From Allolobophora icterica (lineage: Eukaryota > Annelida > Clitellata > Crassiclitellata > Lumbricidae), in contig OY744608.1 of assembly GCA_963556255.1 (NCBI GenBank), positions 28,681,028 to 28,745,027 on the forward strand: 64,000 bases of DNA. Reading direction: 5' to 3'. The notes beneath the pieces were generated by a model. That model did not search any database. It was given only the letters and a program-made list of their open reading frames with translations, and had not been told where the DNA came from. The position numbers and the translations under genes are program-made. Position 1 is the first letter of the stretch, and each line of letters starts with the position of its first letter. Positions 1-13,024 of the stretch are shown one piece after another.

Positions 1-173
1 CTGTACATCATCTGGGTTTTTCATATGTCTTCGAATTACTGGTTAAAATATCTTTTGCCACATTTGCTGTTATGCATGCCTTTTTCTAAGTCATCTAGAT
101 AGAGAATGTGATATAATAAAATATGTTGATTTTTCCATGAAAATTATTAACTTTCGCTGTTGGTATGTTTCAG

Positions 174-246
174 GCTGCTGAGCATGGTGCCATCAGTGTC
201 CTACACTGGCTGCTTGAAAAAGGTGCCAAGACAAACGTTCAAGATG
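174..246 (+). CDS. Ankyrin gene, first visible coding exon
   Basis: The acceptor is TTTCAG ending at 173, and the donor follows after GATG at 246. Translation gives one ankyrin helix pair (AAEHGAISVLHWLLEKGA) and the exon ends in phase 1. Confidence 0.75.
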
Positions 247-3200
247 GTTGGTGGTGTTTAATTCACCCTGGATATCCTTGATTTCCATTTCTAGTCTTCA
301 TTCATTCTATACAGCTGCTTCCTTAATGTACATGTTGTGTATTCTTTGATTTGATTGAAGCTTATCGCTTGTTTACTTTTGTTCTTCACTTTGTTTCTTC
401 AAACATTTGTCTGAGAGCCATAGAATTGTTTAGTGAACAGTCATCAAGCAGCTACTTCTTATGACATCTAATAACACGACTACTGCAAGTTTGTAGTAGT
501 GAAATTATTTAATTGTTCAAGTATATTCAACAGTCTGTTATTAGCTGATCTAATGGTAAAAAATCTGTCTCAATTTACCAATTATGCTAATAGGTGTCAA
601 TTGTGTTATGCAATGTCGATGACTTCCAAAGTTGTCAAATGATTGGACTTGAAACTGTGTTTATGTCCGATTTGTAACAGCACTAACTCAAAACAAAGAT
701 GCGCAGGCTTTGTTTTGCGAATATATAATTAAATGAATGAACAAGCTTAAGAACAAGAGTACTTGAGTCATCAACATACAGTGTCTAAACAAACAAATCT
801 GTCGATGACATTTTTTGCAACTGAGATTATCAACGGAGTACATGACGGTGCAAATTTTTTCATGCTCTTCTCACAAAGCATTGATGTTTCTGTTTATAAG
901 CTCTCTCTCCTGGCAAGTCAAAACTCGCCACTGATGCAAACAGTCATGCAAACATTGACCAAAAAACATATATTAAATCATTGTATGTGATGCTCACTAA
1001 TTTGAGGTGTGTACTTAAAATGCTTGCAGACATCAACCAATCACAGTTCAACTAGTCAGGTAGCTTGATGGCATTGCATCAAAATAATTTCATGCCAAAG
1101 GCCTGGGAACCCCCCAGCCATTTGCAAACAAGGCAGTTACCCAATGACACATTAGTATGACAGCATAGAAAATACAAACACGTGCTTTTTCAGAATCTAT
1201 GACCAAGTGATAAGAATAAGACACTTTGTCAATAAACCAATATGTGCTATGTTGTATGGTGGTGTAACTAACAAAATACATGGAACATCGGTAATACATT
1301 TTAGAGAAAGCATGAAATATAAGTTTAAATCAAAGCAATTGATTTTACTTGTATGCAGCTTTTGGTAACACTGCCTTGCATGGATCTGCTGCCACTGGTC
1401 GTGCTGCAGCCTACAACTGCCTCTTGAGTCATGGAGCAGACACAACTCTTGTTAATAAGAAGGGAGATACGTCGTTTGAAGTTGCAAAAAAACATGGTCA
1501 TCCTGTTATGATGCAGAATGCAAGTAAGTGCTGAATATAGCTGTGTCTAATGGTTATGCTGTTCTCTGAGTCAGATAATTCTGTACAAAGATTAAAACAT
1601 ATACCAGTCATAACTATTTGAAGTGGTAACTTTGGGAGCCAGGTGTTAAATAAATTTGTTGTCTGGCCTTGGTAAGTCACATGATAATGATGCACATTAT
1701 AGGTTCTGTGACAGTATTTCATAATAAATAACATTTAAAATGTGTTCATACTGGCAAGTTGTAACTAACTTATCTTAGAGCCCAATAGTTTCATATACAG
1801 ATTACTTACTACTTGTCATGTCATCAGCTGTCATTTATTGCCTGGAATTCTGTTCAACAGATTATAGAGATCTGTTTTTTTTTTATCTGAAACTGGTTTT
1901 GTACATGTTTTAAAAATTTTGATTTGAAGAATTTGTTTATCCAAAAATTACATTTGGCAAGATTGTCATGACTCTACTGAAGCACAGGTTAGGTTTTTTG
2001 TTCCAAAGTATTTAGGTTTCACTGGTTTACTTAATACCTAAATCCAGTTTCTGTTTTAAAATGATAATTAAGAGTCGTTGATTTACACAGAATCACTTCA
2101 CACACATTAATTCCAGAATATGGTTTTCTTACAAACTAGTACATTAAGACAAATGTTCACTTTAACTTTTTTGTTACCTTGTGCTCACTGGCCTCCCACA
2201 TGGGCAAAACATTTTAGACCTGAGCCTTATTAGGCCTAAACTAAGCCATTTCAATTCATATTGTATATAGAGAGTGAAATCTTATGAACCAGTCAAGTAT
2301 ACATTATACCATATAAAGGTAAAATAACCCTACTGACTAGCAGTGGCTGTGTTTTGAAAACAAAGAATTACTTGCACTGCATAATGAGTTACATCATAAT
2401 GTTGCTGGCTACCTCCACCAATTGGTGAGCATAGTTAAGTCAAATAATCCAGCAACCGTAACATGGAGATAAATTTAACTATGAATTAACATGAACTCTC
2501 ACAAAATTTGAGTGCTAGAAAACTATTTGTGCTATCCTAACAGAAGTCACAGTTTTGGGGTAACATTGCAATGGAGTGTTTGAGAATCCTCTAACACTCA
2601 GACTGATTTCCCCATCAATCATTCACGAAGAAAAATCATCTCCTATGAAGTGCAGTATATGTTTCCATAGTAATATTAGTGATCATTAAGGTAGAGATCA
2701 CGTATGAAGTGTATGGACAGTAAACAATCTATTGTGAATTATGAGCAACAGGTTATGATGATGTTAGCGTAAGCTCTCCTGCATGGACTGATTCAGAAAG
2801 ACTTTTGAAAAATGTTTCAGCTTCTGGTGTAGAAAGATGTCCACACTGTTTGACCAAAGAAAAACATGACAACTGGCACTTGGCACATCCTGTACCACGT
2901 GTCACAAAAGAGCTCACCAGTTTATCAGAAAGAGCTTACTCTTGTCCAGTGGGACTTCTGAGGTATGCTTTCTGAAAATGATGCTAGACATCATTCACGT
3001 TTGCTATCAAATCGTAATCGTAATCTCCAAACATCTAAAGCACCACTCCCAAGGCCAGCCGCATTGCACCAGCCTATTCACGAGCGCTATGTCAAATCAG
3101 AGGGGGTTGTAATTAATTGAATCATACAACTGGCTTACTGAAATCTATTGTCTATTTGTTCACTGCTGATGCATGCTTTCTATACCTTCATCAGCTTGGA

Positions 3201-3608
3201 GTTAGGCATTTTATTGGCACGGAACAAACATTCCTTCCTTTTTGGGTAACTCAGGTGCAGGAACTTTGATCATATTTGAAATGCATTAGGTTTCAAAATG
3301 GCATAAGTGTTTGCCTTTGCTTTTACTATAACCTTGAGCCTTTATTGATGGTTTAGTTTTCAAGAGAATTGCTGCATTATTTATGATAAGTTTTCAAATG
3401 AAACCATAGTTGTTTTCTTTGCCTTTTTAGAGCATCATCAAAAGGTACAGCCATACAACAGAAGCCCACAAAACAGCCCACTCTTCGTTGCATGACAAAA
3501 AACAATGTTCAGGGAAAGGGTAAGAAGACAACAAAGAATAATGCTGTGCAACAGTTGCCCACAAGATCGTTAGCTGCTCGATACTTTGGGGATCACTTGA
3601 ATGACTAG
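174..3608 (+). CDS. Ankyrin-repeat protein gene, 3' part (four exons)
   Basis: Exons 174-246, 1359-1523, 2821-2962 and 3431-3608 join in frame (phases 1, 1, 2) to 185 codons plus TAG; the 5' part lies left of the window. Exons 1 and 2 encode two ankyrin-type repeats, with TALH at the start of a repeat and LLSHGAD in its second helix, so the protein probably binds another protein. Exon 3 leaves that fold and shows a Cys-His cluster (CPHC, then H-x4-H) that could bind zinc. Exon 4 is basic and Gln/Lys-rich and ends in FGDHLND. I cannot name the family; the Cys/His and Lys-rich tail after a short ankyrin block is not one I recognise. No AATAAA lies close to the stop; the first clear one is at 5302-5307, which would give a 1.7-kb 3'UTR crossing a tandem repeat. 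Confidence 0.8.
1359..1523 (+). CDS. Ankyrin gene, second visible exon
   Basis: The acceptor is ATGCAG at 1353-1358 and the donor is GCAA|GTAAGT. The exon encodes a canonical ankyrin repeat with NTALHGSAATG and LLSHGADTTLVN, then the start of the next helix. It enters in phase 1 and leaves in phase 1. Confidence 0.85.
2821..2962 (+). CDS. Ankyrin gene, third visible exon with Cys/His cluster
   Basis: The acceptor is TTTCAG at 2815-2820 and the donor is AG|GTATGC. The frame stays open only in the phase required by the neighbouring exons. It encodes the CPHC...H...H cluster and a further isolated CP motif near the end. Confidence 0.75.
3431..3608 (+). CDS. Ankyrin gene, terminal exon
   Basis: The acceptor is CTTTTTAG ending at 3430. 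The exon encodes a Lys/Gln/Thr-rich low-complexity tail, then RSLAARYFGDHLND and TAG at 3606-3608. Confidence 0.75.
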
Positions 3609-4356
3609 CACGTATATACAAAGCCAATCCAAGTTTCATATTTACAGTTTGTTGATGTCTTTCAATGCATAATGCGCTTCTAATTCGTTGTGTAACTTTG
3701 AGACATTGTCATGTTTAATGATCAAGTTTGTCATAATATACCTTTGTAAAACGCCTCAAAGGCTTATAGTTTGCCAGAAGTATGGTGAAAACTAACTTTA
3801 CTTGCCCTTCAATCAATTTGGAGCTCAGTGTGGTAACTTGGGGCCACCAGTTTGTTCTGTGTAATGTAGTGTAACATTTATATAGCACCATTCAGGCACC
3901 TCCCCAAGGCACTGCTTGCACGGCTATCTAACTAATCTGAAGAAGGGCAACTTAAGATTACCACATAATTGCATTGAGCTGAATTAATCCAAATAGTATT
4001 CTTATTTAACACTTTAACAATGAGCTGCATTGATTTCCTAGTGACTTAGTACACTCTCATCATTAAAGTTAAAGGAAAATGACCCTTATCCAGTCGGACC
4101 TGAACTGTGCCACCCAAGTAGTAGCCAATCAGCCCAAATACTCGCATATATCCAAATATGGGCTAAAATCAAGGCCTAACCAGTCACACGTATATGCCTA
4201 TGTTTATGCAGTTTGTTAGTTCTATTTCTGGTCAGCCCAGCTTTCCTACATCCGGTGGCGTGAGCAACTTTTTCAGCTAGAGGGGTTCATGGAAAAATTC
4301 AGACGTTTGGGAGTCGACAGCGTACTCTAAACGATTATGGGTCTTGGGAGCATAAG
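3609..4356. other. Probable 3'UTR or intergenic DNA
   Basis: I see no coding potential, no strong polyadenylation signal and no recognisable repeat in this stretch downstream of the ankyrin stop codon. Confidence 0.4.
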
Positions 4357-4647
4357 CAGAGGCATAATTTGGTCTAGAAAGTGGGGTTGCCACTTTTCAC
4401 GCCTTTTCCCCCTCTGGACCGTTTATGCGCCATACCGAATAATAATAATGAAGGTGATAATGGTGATCACAATGAAGATCATGCTCGGTAATTGTTTTGA
4501 GTCTTGAAATCTGAAATGAATGCCTTCCTCTGAGAAAATAATAACGGGCATTGTTTCTTCTGAGTATGAAAAGTGGGGCTACGTACTCTCCAGTTAAAAA
4601 AGTGGGAGTACAAGTCCCCCTCGTACCCCCCGAACATTACGCCTATG
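4357..4647. mobile_element. hAT-type MITE with CATAGGCGTAATGTT-like ends
   Basis: The left end CAGAGGCATAATTTGG and the inverted right end CATAGGCGTAATGTTCGG are imperfect terminal inverted repeats. Flanking 8-mers AGCATAAG and ATCGTAAG match at 6 of 8 positions, as expected for an old 8-bp target duplication. The core has no open frame. Confidence 0.55.
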
Positions 4648-4809
4648 ATCGTAAGCTCCCCAGCGGGTCCAGGGCGGAGCCTTAGAACTTCGGAAGTCAG
4701 CACATTTTGCATCTTTTAGTAGACCTGTGAAATTGAGCACTTTGAGGCAATGGACCTAAGCTATGGTATGTTGCTTTGAATCCTGTATGTATGCGCTGAT
4801 CAGACTGAA

Positions 4810-5250
4810 TTAAGTTGGCTGGAAACCTAAATAAGCATATACAATTATATATGGACTTACATGTAAATTACATCTACTAAATGTAAAGGTTTTTCTATAG
4901 CACTCTAGAATTAAAGTTGGCTGGAAATCTATATGCACTGGTAGATAGGCCTACATAAGTTGGCTGGAAACCTATTTATGAGCACTGATGGATTTATAGC
5001 CTAAGTAAGTTGGCTGGAAACCTGCTTACAAAATGCACTTGTGTTTATAAGCGCTGATGGACTTAGACTAAAACTGGCTGGAAACCTATTTATAAGCACT
5101 GGTGGACGTAGACTAAAGTTGACTGGAAACCTATTTAGGACTATATGTGCTGATGAACTTATACTTAAGTTGACTGGAAACCTATTTATAAGCATTGATG
5201 GACTTAGATTAACGTTAACTGGAAACCTGTTTACAAGCGCTATAATGGAG
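4810..5250. repeat. Degenerate tandem repeat, unit about 45-65 bp
   Basis: At least eight copies of a block built on AAGTTGGCTGGAAACC followed by TTTATAAGCACTGATGGACTTAGAC recur from 4812 to about 5235. Spacing varies by insertions. A short open frame across it follows from the repeat lacking stop codons. Confidence 0.8.
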
Positions 5251-5399
5251 TTAGGTGGTTTTAAGCCTAGGCCTATAGTTATTATCCTAAATTTCTAAAG
5301 AAATAAACACAAGACAACTTCATCTCAGTTGCAACCTTTATTGATAGAACAACTGACTGCATAGATCTAAATTTAGCTGCGGCGAAAGTCCCACTATAG

Positions 5400-5720
5400 G
5401 CGGCTGGTCGTCGATTCTCAGCAGCCGCGCGATCGACTGAGATGGACGGACGGACGGATGGGTCGACGTAGGCGTCTAGCGTTTGGTCCTCCTCCTATGC
5501 CTTCGTCCTCCTCGTCGTCCTCGACGGCGACGGCCGCTGTGGCGGCAGCCTCTTCGGTGGCGATATGTCGGTCTTCGTCGGGAGCGAGAGGCATCCTTGT
5601 CGGCCGCCCCCTCTGCCGAGACCACCCGTCGCCTGCTACGAGACCTCGCTCGAGAGACCTCGACGTCTTCCTGCTGGTCAACCTGCTCACAAACACACAA
5701 CCCACAAACCTGCCCTAAGA
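5400..5720. other. GC-rich, CpG-rich block of unknown role
   Basis: About 300 bp are markedly richer in G+C and CpG than the surrounding AT-rich DNA, with CGTC/TCCTCC low complexity. Several overlapping frames on both strands stay open and encode Ser/Ala or Arg runs, so none is convincing as protein. A CpG-island promoter is possible, but no downstream exon was identified. Confidence 0.4.
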
Positions 5721-6498
5721 AAACAGATGATAACGAAAATATTCTCTATATCTAAAGCTTAACTACTACGTATACTTTACTTTACATGAGAATCTATATA
5801 TGTTATATACAACGTCGCCTCTTAACTATTAATGCGCTATATAAATTCGGTTTTCTTGTAAGTTTGACCTTGTACGTGCTGAGAGTAAAAGGTCAAACTT
5901 ACCAGGTCCTGATCTTCGTAGTCTTTCATCTTCTGCTGATCTTCTTTGAAGCTTGGATAGAACTGAGTTTAAGCCTGGACGCGTCCATATTTAAGCATTC
6001 TGGTCGAAGAGAAACCGCCATCAGCCAATAAAAATCAGCTTAAGAAACAATGAGTTAATTGGCATGACAATTTAACCTGATTAATTATTGCTACAATTGG
6101 TGACGACACAGTTGAAGCCCACGCTCACTATGGATAGGCCTACAGCGTGAGACACTATAGGTTGTCAAGACAACAGAAGGACAATCAAACACGTCATTAT
6201 ATTGTTCTATGTATTAAATACGCAGTCTATCTGGAAGTGTTGTTTTAACCTGATCTAGGACTTCTGTAGCGCCATTATAATAATGCTCAATTAAGACATG
6301 AACGCTGTTTCCTTTTGATGCAAAAGTAGGCCTATCTAACTTGTCTGTGTGTCAATCCGTCTGTCTGTGCGACCATCGGATCCGTCCGTCCGTCTGTCTG
6401 GCTGCGTGTGTACGTATATCTACGCAGTTCCCAGTGTTCGTGGGCGGGGAGAATTTCGGGCGCCTGTGAGAGCTTTATCGACGCACAGATCTGGGAAA

Positions 6499-6994
6499 CT
6501 ATAGCTAGGTATACGCGGGTAGGCTATACAGCGTATACTTACCTCTCTAGAGACCGTATAGCCATTGACTAATGAAATTTCCACAAAAAAGAAAGGTAAT
6601 AAGGTAAATGAAAGGTTTTGAGGGCGAATGACTAAAAAAGTCATCAACTTTTTCAGAGACGAATTCCTAAAAAAAGGTCATCATATTTTTTTTAGGGTGA
6701 CACCCAAGGCCGTAGCTAGGGGTGTGTTTTTGGTGTTTAAACATCCCCCTCCAAATTAAATAATGTAAAAATAAAATAATGCATTTACTAACGACAAACC
6801 CCTTGGTCGGTTTACTCGGTTGTATTTCGGCTTGCTCAAGGACGAGAAAACACCCCCCGAAACAGAAAACACCCCCGAAACAAAATCCTGGCTATACGGC
6901 CCTGGTGACACCAGCCCTAGTGACGCCGCTTCTCACCGGTAGCGTAGGCCTACGTGTAGGTCTACTCACCTCTAATTTTACCACTGCAGCCCTG
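6499..6994. mobile_element. Degraded MITE of the 59.7-kb family, interrupted
   Basis: The left part (TATAGCTAGGTATACGCGGG, then GCGTATACTTACCTCT) and the right end (CTCACCTCTAATTTTACCAC, then TGCAGCCCTG) match the intact copy at 59695-59910. The middle is replaced by other repeat DNA, including the element at 6705-6904. No target duplication survives. Confidence 0.5.
6705..6904. mobile_element. hAT-type MITE with perfect 8-bp target duplication
   Basis: The ends CAAGGCCGTAGCTAGG and, inverted, CAGGGCCGTATAGCCAGG are imperfect terminal inverted repeats. The 8-mer GTGACACC occurs directly at both sides (6697-6704 and 6905-6912). It is non-coding and about 200 bp long. Confidence 0.75.
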
Positions 6995-7114
6995 GGCCTA
7001 CTGGATTGATTGGCATTGTTTAAAAAGTGGGGGTACGTTACCGTACGTAAGGTACCCCCAGTCAAAAGTGGGGTACGGGTACCCCTCGTACCCTCACATG
7101 TTACGCCTATGATC

Positions 7115-8917
7115 AGAACAGCCCCTTTATATTACGCCTATGATCAAAACAGCCCCTTTACTCAACGACCTGATGAAACTCTTCAAAGCAGGTGCCCCGA
7201 ACTGAGCTTTTAATCGGTATAGGCCTACCGTTTGATTAATTTTCGAATGTGCGATTCCGATTCCAGAAATGGTCGTTAATTATAGGCCTACTGTTTTAAG
7301 CTTCTCTGCAGCGGATTCTCCTATTACTGTATTACCACAATGCAGCGAATACTTTTGGCCATGATTTCTAGGCTGTTACAACAAGGCTGTCAGCGCTCTA
7401 TAGATTATTAGCTCTATGATTACTCGTGCGTAAGTAGTCGGAAGTCGCGCTCTGTGTATAAGTTAGTCTGTGAAAAAAGGGTAAGTTTATACATTTTTGT
7501 TGCTCCAAACGCCGATTACTCAGTGATTCTACGACCAAAACTCAACTTTACGTAAATGGCGCATGAAGTCAGACAGGTAAACAACGTAACTTTTGCATAT
7601 TATCTAGCAAAATTATACTGCGTTTAGCAGTGTTTTATTATGCCATCTTTCGATGTCAATAAACGAACTTCGTAGCATTTCAAAGATCGAGCGTCAAAGA
7701 TCACTCCATACGCTCCTAAGCAATAAGTGCTTGCATTCTTTTTTGCTTCCTATAGACATTTTTCCTCTTAACTGTAACCATGATTACCTTGAGCACCAGA
7801 GTGAACGGTGATCTTTGGCTTTCCATGTGGAAATGCTTTCCATAGAACTGTACCTAGAACAGCACAGAGTGATAGACATAGAGCGCAGATTACTGCTCCT
7901 AGCAGCTTTTATTACGGGCGAAAACGGAGACGTTGTTTGATACCAAAAGTGAATAAATAGTATTAAACACACCTACATCTTTTGATACCAAAATTTTGCT
8001 CTGTTGTGATTTTTCACAACATATATAGGCCCTACCCATTTTGAAGTTACAAATGTTGTCATAACTCTTTCGTTAGAGTTACTTTACTCATACTGTTTGT
8101 CTTCTGTTTACTTATTCAATCACTATTTTGATCAAATAATGATCAAGCACTGGTGCTTCTCACATATTCAATATTAATAATCATAAACTTCAAATTTCTA
8201 AAGAACTGCTCAAAACCTGTTACAAGATTTTCCAGAGATGTCCTGTGTTGTTTGAAGTTCAGTTGCCAGACAGACCAGAGAGAGGAGACTGAGCAAGTGC
8301 TAAGGTGGGTTTTGCTGAGGACAAGAAAGCCTGGAGGGTGGAGGATTGTATGGATTAGGGTAGGATTTCTTGAAAAGGTGAGACCAGTTTGGATAAGTAG
8401 AGGAGTATGAGGCAGATGAAAGTGTGTGAGTGCCAGTACTGATGGGGAAACTGAGAATATTGAAGTCTAGTTAAGTGAATAACTATTATACCAAAATTAT
8501 CAGTTCTTGTGATTTTTCAGTGTTTAATTTGTTATCATAGCTACCCATTTTAAAGTTATGAATGTTGTCTTAACTATTGTTGGAGTTACTTTGCAAGGTT
8601 TTATTTTATCATGCTTGCTACTTATTTCCTAGTACTTAGCATAACAAAACAACCACGTGGAGGTACTCTGAGCAGGTGATGGACTTTTCGTGCTTAATTC
8701 AGTGATATCTAGTCAGATTGTTTTTGTGTTCTCCATTTCATGGGTAAATTTCAAGCATATGGCTTTATTGTCAAGGTTTTTGTCAATGGATAAAAGTTCT
8801 ATGGCTGCATATGTTTGAGGATTTTTTTATAATATCTTATTTAGCAGCAGATTGCAGTTTTTATTGTTATAACGACAGATTTTAACAATATTGTGTTCCT
8901 TATATTTAAATTTCTAG
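7115..8917 (+). other. Upstream region and likely 5'UTR intron of CCDC9-like gene
   Basis: No open frame of note. The CCDC9 start codon lies three bases after an acceptor (TTTCTAG, 8911-8917), so at least one untranslated exon must lie upstream. A donor-like AAAGG|GTAAGT at 7481 is a candidate end of such an exon, just after a CpG-containing stretch near 7440. This is inference. Confidence 0.3.
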
Positions 8918-8920
8918 TCA

Positions 8921-9031
8921 ATGGAGAAGGACGATGATGGAATGCTAACACGCGAGGAGAGAGAAGCACTTTTAGACAGGAAAATACAGATGATGAAATT
9001 AAAGAATGAAGAACGTATGAAAAAATTTAAG
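8921..9031 (+). CDS. CCDC9: CCDC9-like coding exon 1
   Basis: Starts at ATG 8921 directly after an acceptor and ends at TTTAAG|GTAAAT. It encodes 37 residues of charged helix (LTREEREALLDRKIQMMK). Confidence 0.85.
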
Positions 9032-12000
9032 GTAAATTACATATGATCCATGTTCAATGTTTCATTCTGTTGCAGTTTATCATGTGTTGTCAGTAATTTA
9101 TGTGTGCCATTGCTGACAAATTTTTCAGATTAATTCAGGTTCTAATTTTGCATTGTTGTCTATGATAACTTATCATTTGATTATAAATATAAGAAAATGG
9201 AAATTTTTACTGGTGCAGTTTGCTTGGCAGTTTACGAGATCTATAATTGCTTTAATTCAAGAAAAATGATGTAATATAATAAAGTTTAAAAGGCCCTAAC
9301 TTTATATATAGTTCTGTCGTTGGAAACTAACAGCATAAAACTTTATATAGGCCCATTGTTGGAAATAAAACTAACAGCATTGATATTGGAGAAGTCATGA
9401 GAACAAATATGAAATGATTGTGTTCATTTAATGAAGTTTTACTTACTTACTTATATAACACTATAACAGCATTATGTTTTCAGAATAGGAAATCTGTTTA
9501 CTTGCCATTTGTAGTATCGCCTACGACAGTACAATAACAATGCTTACCATTATACATCCTAAGAAAATCTTAATGGATATTTCTTAATTTTTCAGGAAAT
9601 AGAAGAAGACAAAAAATGGGCTGAACGCGAGGGATGTGCAGTTTCTTTAAAAAATGCAAGCACATTTAATGACGATGATGATTCTTGGCCTCTAAGAACA
9701 GATGTAAGAATATTTTCTTGATATCAGTGGCCAATGGCCATGCTTCCCAGGTAGGTTCATGCAATTGTATTTGGATAGACAAAGATTTTATCCAGGCGTT
9801 GCACTGCCAACTTAAGCGAATCCTGATTAAATGTTAATTATGAACTGACTAATTAAGCCTGCCTTGGCCAGTGGGTCTATATATTAGGTGGTAGAATACT
9901 ATAGTGAGAGCTGTGAAGCTTAGGAGTGGAAGATCTGTGTTCAGTGCTTAAGGGTCAAGGTTATAAATTCTGTGCATAATATGCCACTCATCGAGCAGCC
10001 GATGGAACTGATGAAGAAACTTTAGTGCTTTTGACAATATTGACATGTGTTTTGTATGATGCATATACTGTAATGACCTTAGCAAGGTAAAACTAAATTA
10101 ATAATTTTTTATTAAATGTAATTCAGAGGTTTACTGAAGATAGAGCTGAGGAACAGGTAGATTTACGGAAAGTTCTACAGCAGAAGAGAGGTGAATCCAG
10201 AACTGCGCAGGAACAGCCCGTTCCAAGCAGGCAACAAGGTTCCTCTAAATATGCGTCAATTTTAGAAGATGTGAGTTTCTTATCTACTTGGCTTTGTGCT
10301 TCTGTACCTTCTTTATAAAATTGAAATTGTGTCTATTTTTATGGCTTGGATTAGAGCTGTACCGATGCATCGGGATTCGGGAGCATTCGTAATTGGGCCG
10401 ATTATTAGAGGAATCGGCATAATCGGTATCGGCAAAAAAGTATCGGCGCCGATGCAAATTATTTTACAGTTGACGTTTTTTGCACAATAATCGTTACAAA
10501 TAGAAAAATGAGCACAAGTATCTATGTCTTGTTTCTTATTATTGATTTATATTTAGCATTGGACTATTTAGCGGACGCAGTAGAAACCAAGGACCTATTA
10601 TACACAGGACTGGAAACTCCTTAATAGACCTTATACAACGTCGTATGCATAATTTTTGGACGATAATAAAATAATCGGCTTCATACGCGGTATCGGCTAT
10701 TACAATAATCGGCTATACGCGGTATCGGAATAATCGGCAAAAAGCATTATCGGTACAGCTCTAGCATGGATATAATGAGGTGCAATTAATTGTGATTGTT
10801 TGATGCAGTGTTGTGATCTTGACTATTTGTGATCAGATACAGGTCATAAAATTTTGGGGTATTTTAATGCCATAAAACAAAGGCATTGACCTATTTGTCT
10901 TTTCAGATGAAGGTATAACAAGTTTTATTAAGTCAACTTTCAACCCATATTAACTGGTTTATAAGTCCACCACTGCCCATAATCTGGTAGTGCTAGTCCC
11001 AAGCCTGGATAAATGAGGAGGGTAATGCTAATCATCTTTGTTATGACTCACTGTTATTAAACAGTTACTGTTAGTTAAACAGTAACTAACCAACTATCTT
11101 GTTTTTGCAATACTTTGTTAAAAGACAACACAAATGACCTTTTCAATTATACAAAATTAATTAATGACCTCTGTAAATCATAGAAAACGAACGTTGATTC
11201 TACATACATGTGTATATATTGGATTATGCATGAGCAGGCTATAATAACTAGACTTTGAATAAGCGGGTAGATATCTGATGATTCAAATCAGCACTAACAC
11301 ATGGGCCTTGTGTAGCTACTGTGTTCCTCATGTGGAAAATATACAAGGTAACTGACTTGTGTGGTATACAGGTACAATAACAGCATGTTTATACAAACCT
11401 CAATCTCCACTGTCCTGAGTACCATGGCTGTGATTATAATACATATTTCCTGTACATGTTTTCAGGGCCCACCACCAGATCCAGTATATAATTACCTTGC
11501 TGACCACGGGCGCGATAAGCCAGTAGGCGAGAGAGTCCGACGCAATCCTAGAGGTCACCTTGGCCCAAGAAATAGCGGGCCTCGGGCGAATCATCCAAGA
11601 CATGACCAGGTCAGTGAGTCCACATGTAAGTTATAAGCAGGTGTTTCATAAGGTATGTTGAACGGTATGAAAAATGTATAGAAAGCATATAAGTAAAACA
11701 GTTGATGTTGATTTGGCAGAATTATTAAATTTCTTTTAGTCTTTGTTCAAGTGAACAGAGAGATTGCCTAAAACAGAATTTTAAAAAGAACATTGAAATT
11801 AAAAGCTTCGCTTTTACATAAATTCTGATAATATTTCGAAATAAATGATGCAATATGGGGATGTATCTGAAAGAACAAGAACTGATTGTAAATGTTTGTT
11901 ATATATGCATTTAATAACATTTAAGTTTGTTGAATCGCATTTTTCAGTAGTTTGGTCAAATTTATGACATTTTAACTACATATAATTAAAGGTACTAAGC

Positions 12001-12975
12001 TGTTATTCTTTTTTGTCTTCAGTTTTCTGGGCAACCACACAGATATAATGGAGATGACAGCCTACATGAAGAAAATACAGCAGGTTATGACCACTGGAGA
12101 AAAGAAAGAGAAAATATTGATCGTGAAAGAATTGAACGACAAAAAACAAATGAAGGATGGAAACGGGAGTGGGATCGTGACAAGGCAGAAAATCAGTAAG
12201 CCACATTTCTCTGGTTTTAGAAATCTTATCGTTACACTCACTTCAGCACATGCTCAGAACTGATTTCTTGGCTTAAATTTTATCACAGCAGTAGAAGAGA
12301 GCAAACTGAAAGTTGCTAGTCTTAGAATATTGAGTAGCTTGGTGGTAGATAATTGGAACCAATAAAAAGTCATTTTTTGGCAACTGAATCAAGCCTTTCA
12401 GTTACTTGATTGAGCCTTAAAATTATGCTTATTACTTGTTGTTCATCAGGAAAGAACAACGTTCATATCGACAAGCGGGCCAGCAATCACTTGAAGAGCC
12501 TCATGCACTTCCTTCCTCTGGCGACTCATATTCTAGAGGCACTTCATGTGAGTACAAACATTTTTAGGACAGTTCGAATGGCATACAATAGTGTGGACAT
12601 GATGAAACAGTGCCAACATACCATAAAATCTTAAACTTGTAAAAAGTGAATAAGACTGAACTGATGTAGCTTCAAACAAAAGTTTTATTGATAAAAGAGT
12701 TTGACAAAAACACAAATTTATGTTGTATATACATATTTATATTGCAGGTATGGTAATGAAAATGTGTTCACAGTTTAATGGAATGAAGATGCTACATTAT
12801 GGTCAAATTAAAGTGGAGCAATAATAGAATATTTATTTTATGAAAATTGTCCCCAATGTAAATTTCTTAAACTTATTTTGTACTTCAGCTAAATGCAGTA
12901 ATGCAACTATGCACTCAGTTAGACATTTTTAGTCATTGTCCAACCTAAAGTTATATGCATACATTTTAGACATTA

Positions 12976-13024
<49 letters not shown>

